From an uncultured Caryophanales bacterium (lineage in GTDB: Bacteria; Bacillota_I; Bacilli_A; RF39; UBA660): a stretch of DNA of 10,892 nucleotides. The stretch is from positions 1-10,892 of the forward strand of contig CAMNDO010000010.1 of assembly GCA_946535455.1 (NCBI GenBank). The letters are read 5' to 3'. A program made the translations under genes and the position numbers. A model generated the notes under the pieces. The model ran no database searches and was not told the origin of the DNA. It was given only the letters and a program-made list of their open reading frames with translations. Of this stretch, positions 1 to 5,159 are shown piece by piece. Every line of letters starts with the position of its first letter. Position 1 is the first letter of the stretch.

Positions 1-16
1 TTCTTATACAATTCAC

Positions 17-45
17 AAAAAAAGGACTTGTATCTTTACAAGTCC
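17..45 (-). terminator. Leftward Rho-independent terminator with no visible upstream gene
   Basis: A perfect 9-bp stem (GGACTTGTA at 24-32 with TACAAGTCC at 37-45, loop TCTT) is preceded on the + strand by seven A (17-23). Read leftward this is a hairpin followed by a T-run, the classic intrinsic terminator. Read rightward there is no T-run, so it acts on the minus strand. No minus-strand gene lies immediately to its right, so it ends either a short unannotated RNA or transcription left over from an older arrangement. Confidence 0.75.
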
Positions 46-232
46 GATTCTACTCGATGGAGCACCTGTCGGTGACGTTTGGAAATTAATATTTAAGTTA
101 ATTTCTAAATGTGTTTTTACATAGTTATTTTTTCAGTTCAACATTTTTAAAAGTATGTATACAAAAACTTAGCAAATGTAATGAAACTATTCTTATATAT
201 GCTATAATTTAATAGTAAAATGTTAAAAAACT
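46..232. other. AT-rich intergenic stretch with two small inverted repeats
   Basis: Together with the flanking terminator and promoter this belongs to a gene-free stretch of about 309 bases. It holds an inverted repeat of 4 bp (CACC/GGTG, about 64-75) and a perfect 8-bp inverted repeat (GAAATTAA 82-89, TTAATTTC 98-105). No tRNA, known riboswitch motif or credible gene was recognised. The left 120 bases are less AT-rich than the rest. They could belong to a small leftward RNA ending at the terminator at 17-45, but no clear leftward promoter was found. Confidence 0.4.
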
Positions 233-286
233 TTGACAAATTTCCAAAGACATTTGGTAGTATGCAAACGTTTGCAATTATATAAT
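233..286 (+). promoter_or_regulatory. Promoter and shared control box of the first XRE regulator
   Basis: TTGACAAATTTCCAA (233-247), eight unrelated bases, then GGTAGTATGCAAA (256-268) match base for base the region upstream of the second XRE gene (2873-2908, opposite strand). TATAAT at 281-286 lies 12 bases after the box, exactly as in the other copy. If TATAAT is the -10, the start is near 293 and the box centres near -42, a class II activator position. The bases 17 bp upstream of TATAAT (TAGTAT) are a poor -35. The alternative is TTGACA as -35 with TAGTAT as -10, spaced by a long 19 bp. Confidence 0.7.
263..276. promoter_or_regulatory. Perfect 14-bp palindrome, probable operator
   Basis: TGCAAACGTTTGCA is a perfect palindrome with a central CG, located between the shared box and TATAAT of the first XRE promoter. 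Its core resembles LacI/GalR-family operators (PurR boxes have GCAAACGTTTGC; CcpA cre sites are similar but prefer A or T at the third base). Only the left half, TGCAAA, is conserved in the second XRE promoter. Which protein binds is unknown; the XRE protein encoded just downstream is equally possible. Confidence 0.55.
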
Positions 287-309
287 TGTAGATGAAAGGA
301 GGAAATGTT

Positions 310-840
310 ATGCTAGGAAGTAATATTTTAGAGTTAAGAAAAAAGAAAGGTTTATCGCAAGAAGAATTAAGTGAAATAGTGGGTGTTACTAGACAGACAA
401 TTTCCAATTGGGAACTTAATGAAACGCAACCTAATCCTGAACAATTAAAACTTTTATCTAAAGCGTTGAATGTATCAGTTGATGAACTAATTGATAATGA
501 TATTAAAAATGCTTTAATTGAAAAAACAATCAGAACTGAAGCAAATTCAAACCAAGCTTTGAAAATTGTTAAACTAATTCTTTGGTTTATATTAGGATTA
601 ATAGTTTCTGTTATTATACTAACAATTTTATTTGCGGTAAAACCTGGCTATAAACGTGTAAGAAGAGATGATTCTGATCACAATGTAACACAATTAAAGT
701 GTTCAATAGATAATAAAACTTATTCTTATCTTATAGAATCTGATAAAGAAAATAATATCATTGAACATAGTGGTAGCGAATATATTGCTAATATTGTAAA
801 AGATAAAGAGTTTAAAAAAGGAAAAATGTTAGTAAAATAA
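310..840 (+). CDS. Membrane-anchored XRE-family transcriptional regulator (first copy)
   Basis: A 176-aa protein with an N-terminal Cro/CI-type helix-turn-helix (about residues 5-62; LSQEELSEIVGVTRQTISNW is the typical recognition region). A short linker leads to one strong transmembrane helix (about 86-110) and a polar C-terminal domain of about 65 residues, presumably outside the membrane, that I do not recognise. This layout suggests a DNA-binding protein held at the membrane that may sense an envelope signal; that is inference. The start at 310 is chosen because AAAGGAGG (295-302) sits 7 bases before it; an upstream in-frame ATG at 292 overlaps that ribosome binding site. A 52-codon gene follows 66 bases later, before any terminator, so the two are probably co-transcribed. 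A weak AT hairpin (845-862) lies between them. The DNA looks more AT-rich (about 28% GC in sampled lines) than the genes further right, compatible with acquisition. Confidence 0.85.
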   Translation: MLGSNILELRKKKGLSQEELSEIVGVTRQTISNWELNETQPNPEQLKLLSKALNVSVDELIDNDIKNALIEKTIRTEANSNQALKIVKLILWFILGLIVSVIILTILFAVKPGYKRVRRDDSDHNVTQLKCSIDNKTYSYLIESDKENNIIEHSGSEYIANIVKDKEFKKGKMLVK

Positions 841-906
841 ATAATATCTTATTTTAAAGATAATAATGGTTCATGTTAATAAAAGTTATTTAAGAGGAGT
901 TATATT

Positions 907-1065
907 ATGAATATAGATGAATTAAAAGAACTTGCAAAAAAGTTAGGACTAGATATACCTGATGATATTACAAAAGAAGAATTAATAGAACTTATTCAAG
1001 AAAGACAAGAAGAAATACAAAAACAAAATGACGAATCAGTTATCATTAATTCTATGTTAATATAA
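907..1065 (+). CDS. Small SAP/HeH-like protein of 52 residues
   Basis: An ORF starting MNIDELKELAKKLGLDIP and ending in TAA, preceded by AAGAGGAG (892-899) at a 7-base spacing. Residues 1-32 read like the short helix-extended loop-helix motif of SAP, HeH/LEM and Rho N-terminal domains (pattern LKELAKKLGL...D-D-TKEELIELI). The rest is a charged Glu/Gln-rich helix and a short hydrophobic end. Such motifs often bind nucleic acid or mediate protein contacts; the function here is unknown. It lies between the first XRE gene and a rightward terminator, so it probably shares that transcript. The strong ribosome binding site and coherent amphipathic composition argue it is real. Domain assignment is by eye and tentative. 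Confidence 0.65.
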   Translation: MNIDELKELAKKLGLDIPDDITKEELIELIQERQEEIQKQNDESVIINSMLI

Positions 1066-1101
1066 ATGTTAAGAAAAATGGTGGAACATGCGAAAGAGAT
1101 T

Positions 1102-1131
1102 AAAGGTTAGTTTTAACTAATCTTTTTCTTT
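1102..1131 (+). terminator. Terminator of the xre/small-protein cassette
   Basis: AAAGGTTAGT (1102-1111) pairs with ACTAATCTTT (1116-1125) over 10 bp with one G-U pair and a TTTA loop. It is followed by a T-rich tail (TTCTTT). It stands 36 bases after the stop of the 52-aa gene and faces the leftward tRNA-Gly unit. Confidence 0.7.
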
Positions 1132-1171
1132 ATAATTAAATTTATCTTGCTAAATCATCCTTTCTTAACAC

Positions 1172-1204
1172 AAAAAAAATATCAACTTCTTTTAGAAATT
1201 GATA
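1172..1204 (-). terminator. Terminator of the tRNA-Gly transcript
   Basis: On the minus strand TATCAA and AGAA-type arms (1180-1190 with 1194-1204, one mismatch, 3-base loop) are followed by eight T (A run at 1172-1179). It lies 47 bases past the 3' CCA of tRNA-Gly and is the obvious end of that transcript. Confidence 0.75.
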
Positions 1205-1251
1205 CTTTTCTATATTAAGTTCAAACTATAAAAGTTCGACTAATTTCCCAA

Positions 1252-1325
1252 TGGAGCGAATGATGGGAATCGAACCCACGTAGTCAGCTTGGAAGGCTGA
1301 GGTTCTACCATTAAACTACATTCGC
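1252..1325 (-). tRNA. tRNA-Gly (anticodon UCC), CCA encoded
   Basis: The minus-strand cloverleaf has a 7-bp acceptor stem (GCGAATG/CATTCGC), a discriminator T and an encoded CCA. The T loop is TTCGATT on a GTGGG/CCCAT stem. The anticodon arm is TCAGC/GCTGA with loop CTTCCAA, giving anticodon TCC (1291-1293), which reads GGA and GGG glycine codons. It has its own promoter upstream (1396-1423) and terminator downstream (1172-1204), so it is a single-gene unit. The flanks are unusual: the 67-base leader ends directly at the RNase P cleavage position and is highly self-complementary. Confidence 0.97.
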
Positions 1326-1392
1326 ATATGTCTTTAATCGAACCGCAGCCTAAATTTCCGACAGCTTTGGTCGACTAAATAAGTAGACATAT
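1326..1392 (-). other. Self-complementary leader of tRNA-Gly
   Basis: The transcript between promoter and tRNA is bounded by a perfect 8-bp inverted repeat (ATATGTCT/AGACATAT, at 1385-1392 and 1326-1333). Inside it TTAGTCGACC (1369-1378) pairs with GGTTCGATTAA (1334-1344), with one bulged base and one G-U. There is no T-run, so it is not an intrinsic terminator. The same 3' arm can instead pair with the tRNA trailer at 1234-1243. A role in processing or protection of the precursor is possible but only inferred. The sequence does not fold as a second tRNA. Confidence 0.6.
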
Positions 1393-1395
1393 ATT

Positions 1396-1423
1396 ATTAT
1401 ACTAAAAACTTGAAAAAAGTCAA
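1396..1423 (-). promoter_or_regulatory. Promoter of tRNA-Gly
   Basis: On the minus strand TTGACT (1418-1423), a 16-base spacer and TATAAT (1396-1401) form a near-consensus vegetative promoter. The start would fall near 1389, at the outer edge of the leader inverted repeat. It begins only 7 bases after the stop of the DUF4097 gene, with no strong terminator between, so some read-through from that operon into the tRNA is possible. Confidence 0.85.
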
Positions 1424-1430
1424 TATTTTT

Positions 1431-2225
1431 TTAATCATCCATCGTTTCGATATCTCCCGATACTGTTTGAATATTTAATTCTACAGTAGCGTTTCGATTA
1501 TTCATTGGTGTTTTTACGTCTCCTGTTGTTGTCTTGGTATTGACATAGATATCTCCTAACCTACTAATATCGACATCTCCACTAATGGTTTGAATATTAG
1601 AATTTTGTGTGATTTGACAAGATTCAATTTCAATGTCTCCAGATGTTGTTTTAATCTCTAAAGCCTCAGATACTTCTTGAATTTCAACGTCTCCTGAAAC
1701 CGTTTTCACATTTACTTTGTTTGCTTGAGAAAGATGAATATCTCCTGAAGTTGTTTTTAAATCGATTTGGGAAATATTTGTTGTAATATCGACATCTCCT
1801 GAAATGGTTTTGATATCAAAACTATATTCTTTTTCTCTTGGTATTTCGATTACAATTCTAATATATCGTCCTATACAAATACCAAAACATTGATTCCTTT
1901 TCGTTTCTATGACTTCTAATGTTTCTTGATTGGTTACAATCTGAATGTTTTCTTTTTTATCTCCATATACTTTTACAGTTACTTCTTCTACATTGCTTTC
2001 TTGAACGATGATATCAGAACTTTTCATATTAGCATAAATCTTAGTAATCTCTGATGAAATGATTTCTTCTTTTGATAAAATGTTAGACGTGTGTTTTTCA
2101 AAAATAGGACCATAGTAATCTTCTACTTTTTCTATATTTAAAATAAGAATTAAAATTCCAACTAATGTGATAGCGATAATTCCTAATAAAATTAATTTTA
2201 AAATACTCAATGTTTTATTTGTCAT
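1431..2225 (-). CDS. DUF4097-type beta-repeat membrane protein
   Basis: A 264-aa protein with an N-terminal membrane helix (about residues 8-30) that is either an anchor or an uncleaved signal. The C-terminal half has seven short repeats built on (K/Q)T-x-(S/T)GD(V/I), starting near residues 139, 157, 174, 192, 212, 231 and 253. This SGD-repeat pattern is characteristic of DUF4097, a domain expected to form a stacked beta structure outside the membrane. The position before SGD alternates strictly I,T,V,T,I,T,V. Two cysteines (113, 117) lie before the repeats. The start overlaps the end of the upstream XRE gene by 11 bases and has GAGGAA just upstream, so translation is probably coupled. DUF4097 proteins are often coded beside transcriptional regulators and linked to envelope stress, but the biochemical role is unknown. 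Confidence 0.85.
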   Translation of the reverse strand: MTNKTLSILKLILLGIIAITLVGILILILNIEKVEDYYGPIFEKHTSNILSKEEIISSEITKIYANMKSSDIIVQESNVEEVTVKVYGDKKENIQIVTNQETLEVIETKRNQCFGICIGRYIRIVIEIPREKEYSFDIKTISGDVDITTNISQIDLKTTSGDIHLSQANKVNVKTVSGDVEIQEVSEALEIKTTSGDIEIESCQITQNSNIQTISGDVDISRLGDIYVNTKTTTGDVKTPMNNRNATVELNIQTVSGDIETMDD

Positions 2226-2835
2226 TTTGATTCCTCATTTCATAAATAATTCTAATCATTTCTTGTACTACAGCATATATGATCCAAATTAACCATGTAA
2301 TATGCCAAGCCATCGTAAGAAAACTAACTGCAAAATAAATAATCGTAAATAATCCTCCTAGAATCGACCATACACTTCGAAGCGGATCTTCTTTTGGTAC
2401 TTCTTTTGCTTTGGATAATACAATTCCTTGAAAGATTAAAATACAAGTCGCAACTCCACAAATTAACATAAAGATACTTACACTCAAACCATCCTCTAAA
2501 TGTAATGTTTCCTCTGCTAGTATCATCCAAATGACTGCGATAAAGTATAAAAAGATAGATGATGTAATAGCAATTGCGCGTAACTTTTTATGAGTATCTT
2601 CTTTTGGTGCCTCTTCTACTTCTTCTCTTTTTTCAATCGATTCTCCTTTTAATAATTCTTCTGATGAAATTCCATACAGTTCACAGATAGGAACAATTTT
2701 GTCAAAATCTGGTTTGGATTCATCGGTTTCCCATTTGGAAACAGTTTGTCTTGTCACACTTAATTTTTCTGCAACTTCTTCTTGTGATAAATGTTCTTTT
2801 CTTCTTAATTCATATAATTTTTCTCCTAATGTCAT
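2215..2835 (-). CDS. Membrane-anchored XRE-family transcriptional regulator (second copy)
   Basis: A 206-aa protein with an N-terminal Cro/CI-type helix-turn-helix (about residues 4-63, LSQEEVAEKLSVTRQTVSKW) and an acidic linker (65-82). Three to four hydrophobic helices follow (about 85-107, 117-141, 155-174, 176-197). It thus couples a cytoplasmic DNA-binding domain to a polytopic membrane domain, unlike the single-helix copy at 310. GGAGGG (2841-2846) lies 5 bases before the ATG. It overlaps the DUF4097 gene downstream, so the two form an operon; a plausible model is that the DUF4097 protein or the membrane itself controls the regulator. Its promoter shares the two-part box with the first XRE gene. 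Confidence 0.88.
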   Translation of the reverse strand: MTLGEKLYELRRKEHLSQEEVAEKLSVTRQTVSKWETDESKPDFDKIVPICELYGISSEELLKGESIEKREEVEEAPKEDTHKKLRAIAITSSIFLYFIAVIWMILAEETLHLEDGLSVSIFMLICGVATCILIFQGIVLSKAKEVPKEDPLRSVWSILGGLFTIIYFAVSFLTMAWHITWLIWIIYAVVQEMIRIIYEMRNQNDK

Positions 2836-2854
2836 TTTATCCCTCCATGACCGT

Positions 2855-2908
2855 ATTATATCGTATTTTTTATTTGCATACTACCTACTATACTTGGAAA
2901 TTTGTCAA
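2855..2908 (-). promoter_or_regulatory. Promoter and shared control box of the second XRE regulator
   Basis: On the minus strand TTGACAAATTTCCAA (2894-2908), eight variable bases and GGTAGTATGCAAA (2873-2885) are identical in sequence and spacing to the box before the first XRE gene. TATAAT follows at 2855-2860, again exactly 12 bases after the box. The expected start near 2848 leaves a leader of about 14 bases containing only the ribosome binding site. The 14-bp palindrome of the other copy is absent here. Confidence 0.7.
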
Positions 2909-2924
2909 CTAACTTTAACATTAC

Positions 2925-2952
2925 AAAAAAATCATAGTTTTCTATGATTTTT
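2925..2952 (-). terminator. Terminator overlapping the htrA stop codon
   Basis: AAAAATCATAG (2927-2937) and CTATGATTTTT (2942-2952) form an 11-bp stem with a 4-base loop. On the minus strand it ends in seven T. The stem reaches into the TAA of the htrA-like gene (2951-2953). It separates that gene from the xre2 promoter, whose box begins 17 bases further on. Confidence 0.8.
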
Positions 2953-4180
2953 AAGATAGTGTAACTTCTACTTCTTTTTCTTTATAACTTCTTCCACTAA
3001 TATAACTAATTTTAATTTTGATTTTATCTCCTTGTTTCTTTGTATATAGAATATCGGTTACACTACTGAAACTTTTTACTTTATTTCCTTCTACTTCTGT
3101 AATGATATTTCCAATTTCTAAATTTGCCTTATCTGCTCCGCTACCTTCGATAATTTTAGAAATATAGAATCCTACTGGCATGTTGTAAGCTTTAGATTGT
3201 TCTTCTGTTACCATATAACCTTCTACTCCCATAGTAGCACTTTTGTCTTCTTCTCCATTCATTAATCCATTGATCAATTCACGAACATCTGTAATGGGAA
3301 TGGCAAATCCCATACCTTCTACACTAGCAGAACTACTTAAACCACTAGAGGAATATTTCACGGAATTAATTCCAACAACTTCTCCATTACTATTGACTAG
3401 AGCTCCTCCACTATTTCCACCATTGATTGCGGCATCGATTTGAATCATTTTCGATGTTACATTATCGACCGTTACTTCACGGTTTAGAGCACTTACTACT
3501 CCCGTTGTAACAGATTGTCCATATCCTAATGCATTCCCAATCGCAATAATTCCATTTCCTACTTTCAAGTTATTACTATCTCCTAATGTTGCGATTTTAA
3601 TTTTAGAAATCGTTTCATCATCTAAATCTTTTAATGCAATAGCGATTACCGCAACATCTCTTCTTTCTGATGTTCCTTTCACTGTCGCATCTACATTTTT
3701 CTCATTCACAAATTGTACCGTCAATTCTTTTGCTTCTTCAATGACATGATAATTCGTCAAAATAAGTAACTCTGTATCAGTTTTACTCACAATGATTCCA
3801 GAACCTGCTCCTTCTGCATATTGTTCTCCACTATATCCAAAGAAACTTGGTCCGAATCGTCCAGAAGATACTAGTGTTTTACTTGTAATGGCCACGATAG
3901 AAGGCATTACTTCTTCTACAATTTCAGAAACATCTGTCATGTAGATTCCTTCTTTTACTTTATTAGTTGTGCTAGTATAACTTAATTCTGCTCTAGGTTT
4001 TTGAAATGCCGTAATGTTTAATAATCCAGCATTATTCAAACCAATCACAAACGCAACTACAATTAAAATTACAAATGCACTAATAATCCAGAATAAACTT
4101 TTACTCTTTTTCTTTACCGGTTCCTTCTCTTCTATTTTCTTTTCTTTTACTTCTACTTCTTTTTCTTTTTTTTCTTCCAT
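2951..4180 (-). CDS. HtrA/DegP-like membrane-anchored serine protease with PDZ domain
   Basis: A 409-aa S1C-family protease. A highly charged Lys/Glu cytoplasmic tail (1-28) precedes one membrane helix (about 29-47), so the protease domain is extracytoplasmic. The catalytic triad is visible: His145 in LTNYHV, Asp175 in RRDVAV and Ser257 in GNSGGALV. A single PDZ domain covers about 317-405. Length and order match Gram-positive HtrA/YkdA/YvtA proteins, which degrade or refold misfolded exported proteins. GAGGTGG lies just before the ATG. It follows the TPM gene by 63 bases with no clear promoter or terminator, so it is probably the last gene of a zinc ribbon-TPM-htrA transcript. Which htrA paralogue it corresponds to cannot be decided. 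Confidence 0.93.
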   Translation of the reverse strand: MEEKKEKEVEVKEKKIEEKEPVKKKSKSLFWIISAFVILIVVAFVIGLNNAGLLNITAFQKPRAELSYTSTTNKVKEGIYMTDVSEIVEEVMPSIVAITSKTLVSSGRFGPSFFGYSGEQYAEGAGSGIIVSKTDTELLILTNYHVIEEAKELTVQFVNEKNVDATVKGTSERRDVAVIAIALKDLDDETISKIKIATLGDSNNLKVGNGIIAIGNALGYGQSVTTGVVSALNREVTVDNVTSKMIQIDAAINGGNSGGALVNSNGEVVGINSVKYSSSGLSSSASVEGMGFAIPITDVRELINGLMNGEEDKSATMGVEGYMVTEEQSKAYNMPVGFYISKIIEGSGADKANLEIGNIITEVEGNKVKSFSSVTDILYTKKQGDKIKIKISYISGRSYKEKEVEVTLS

Positions 4181-4243
4181 ATTTCCACCTCATTCTTTTT
4201 TACTTTATCTTATTTTTATTAAATGAAAATTAAATTTTGAAAT

Positions 4244-5158
4244 TTATCCGTGTCTACCTCCACCACTACTGTGTCCACCACCAGAAGAACCAAAACTAGA
4301 TCCTCCTCCTCCGCTTCCACTACTAGATGAAGTTGTATAACTAGTTGTGTGAGAAGTAATAAAAATATCTTTTTTATTGGTGATATTTACAGAATCTTTC
4401 TTTAAATATTCTGATGCTGTTGTGGCTTTTTTCACCATTTTATTTTTACTGATGAAAATCCCAACGATTATCATCGTAACAATAGTAGAAATCGCAATTG
4501 ATAAAATCCATGGGATAGTATAAGGGATTTTCACAATTCCATTCTCATCTATATAATACTTTTCTTTTCCTTTCGGAAATCCTAAAGAATAGTATCTCTC
4601 CATATTATCAATGAACATACTAAATCCGTCTAGATAATTTCCACTTTTGATGTCATCATAAACATCATCTAATGTTTCTTCTAATCGATCATAGTCAAAA
4701 TATAATTGTGCTTCTCCAAATGTATAAATATTGAAGTAAGGATCGTCATCATACGTATTTCGTAAGAATAATACACCACTATACTTTTCAAAATCTAATC
4801 CAAAATCATTATAATCATAAAAGTCAGCCGCATAGTCTTCGTTTTGTTGATCACTGGAATAAGAAAATTTAGGAATCACAATGACCATATCCATATTGGT
4901 TTTCTCTATAAAAGAATTGATTTTTTCTTTTAAGGTTTGTACTTCTTCTTCCGTTAACACTTCTGAAAAATCATAAATTTTCAAAGAAGCATCTACTTTT
5001 GGTGTATTCATAACATTACTTTTATTATGATCTGTAATATTCCATTTTTTATTCACACCATAGTTTTCTAATGTATTTCTATCAACTGTCTCTACCTCTG
5101 CATAAACGGGTAAGATGCTCATACAAAATAAGGTGATTATTAACAATATCTTTTTCAT
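4244..5158 (-). CDS. TPM-domain (TLP18.3/Psb32/MOLO-1 family) membrane protein
   Basis: A 304-aa protein with a cleavable-looking signal peptide (1-20, ending PVYA) and an extracytoplasmic TPM domain (about 55-190, starting near IYDFSEVLTEEE and carrying many acidic residues). One membrane helix (about 213-236) follows, then a cytoplasmic segment ending in a Gly/Ser/His-rich tail (277-304, GGGGSSFGSSGGGHSSGGG). This tail is typical of bacterial TPM proteins such as YgcG-like ones. TPM domains have been linked to phosphatase activity and to photosystem or membrane-protein maintenance; the substrate here is unknown. The ribosome binding site GGAGGT (5166-5171) lies inside the end of the upstream gene and only one base separates the two, so expression is tightly coupled. 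Confidence 0.85.
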   Translation of the reverse strand: MKKILLIITLFCMSILPVYAEVETVDRNTLENYGVNKKWNITDHNKSNVMNTPKVDASLKIYDFSEVLTEEEVQTLKEKINSFIEKTNMDMVIVIPKFSYSSDQQNEDYAADFYDYNDFGLDFEKYSGVLFLRNTYDDDPYFNIYTFGEAQLYFDYDRLEETLDDVYDDIKSGNYLDGFSMFIDNMERYYSLGFPKGKEKYYIDENGIVKIPYTIPWILSIAISTIVTMIIVGIFISKNKMVKKATTASEYLKKDSVNITNKKDIFITSHTTSYTTSSSSGSGGGGSSFGSSGGGHSSGGGRHG

Positions 5159-5159
5159 C

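Noticed and set aside
2..124. A 40-codon open frame entering from the left edge on the + strand and ending at TAG 122-124
   Set aside because: It runs through the leftward terminator hairpin, has no visible start, and the peptide matches no family I recognise. Chance is likely, though sequence to the left could change this.
292..309. Upstream ATG for the first XRE gene
   Set aside because: It overlaps the strong ribosome binding site AAAGGAGG, which is well spaced for the ATG at 310.
147..407. Open frames antisense to the XRE, HtrA, TPM, zinc-ribbon and thioredoxin-like genes
   Set aside because: They mirror well-supported genes, lack convincing ribosome binding sites and show low-complexity compositions typical of antisense frames.
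1066..1110. A 14-codon ORF starting immediately after the stop of the 52-aa gene
   Set aside because: No ribosome binding site of its own, and its end runs into the terminator hairpin; too short to support.
1326..1392. tRNA leader as a degenerate second tRNA (it has outer arms and a TTCGATT string)
   Set aside because: The bases flanking TTCGATT cannot form a T stem and there is no anticodon arm; the best fold is a long hairpin.
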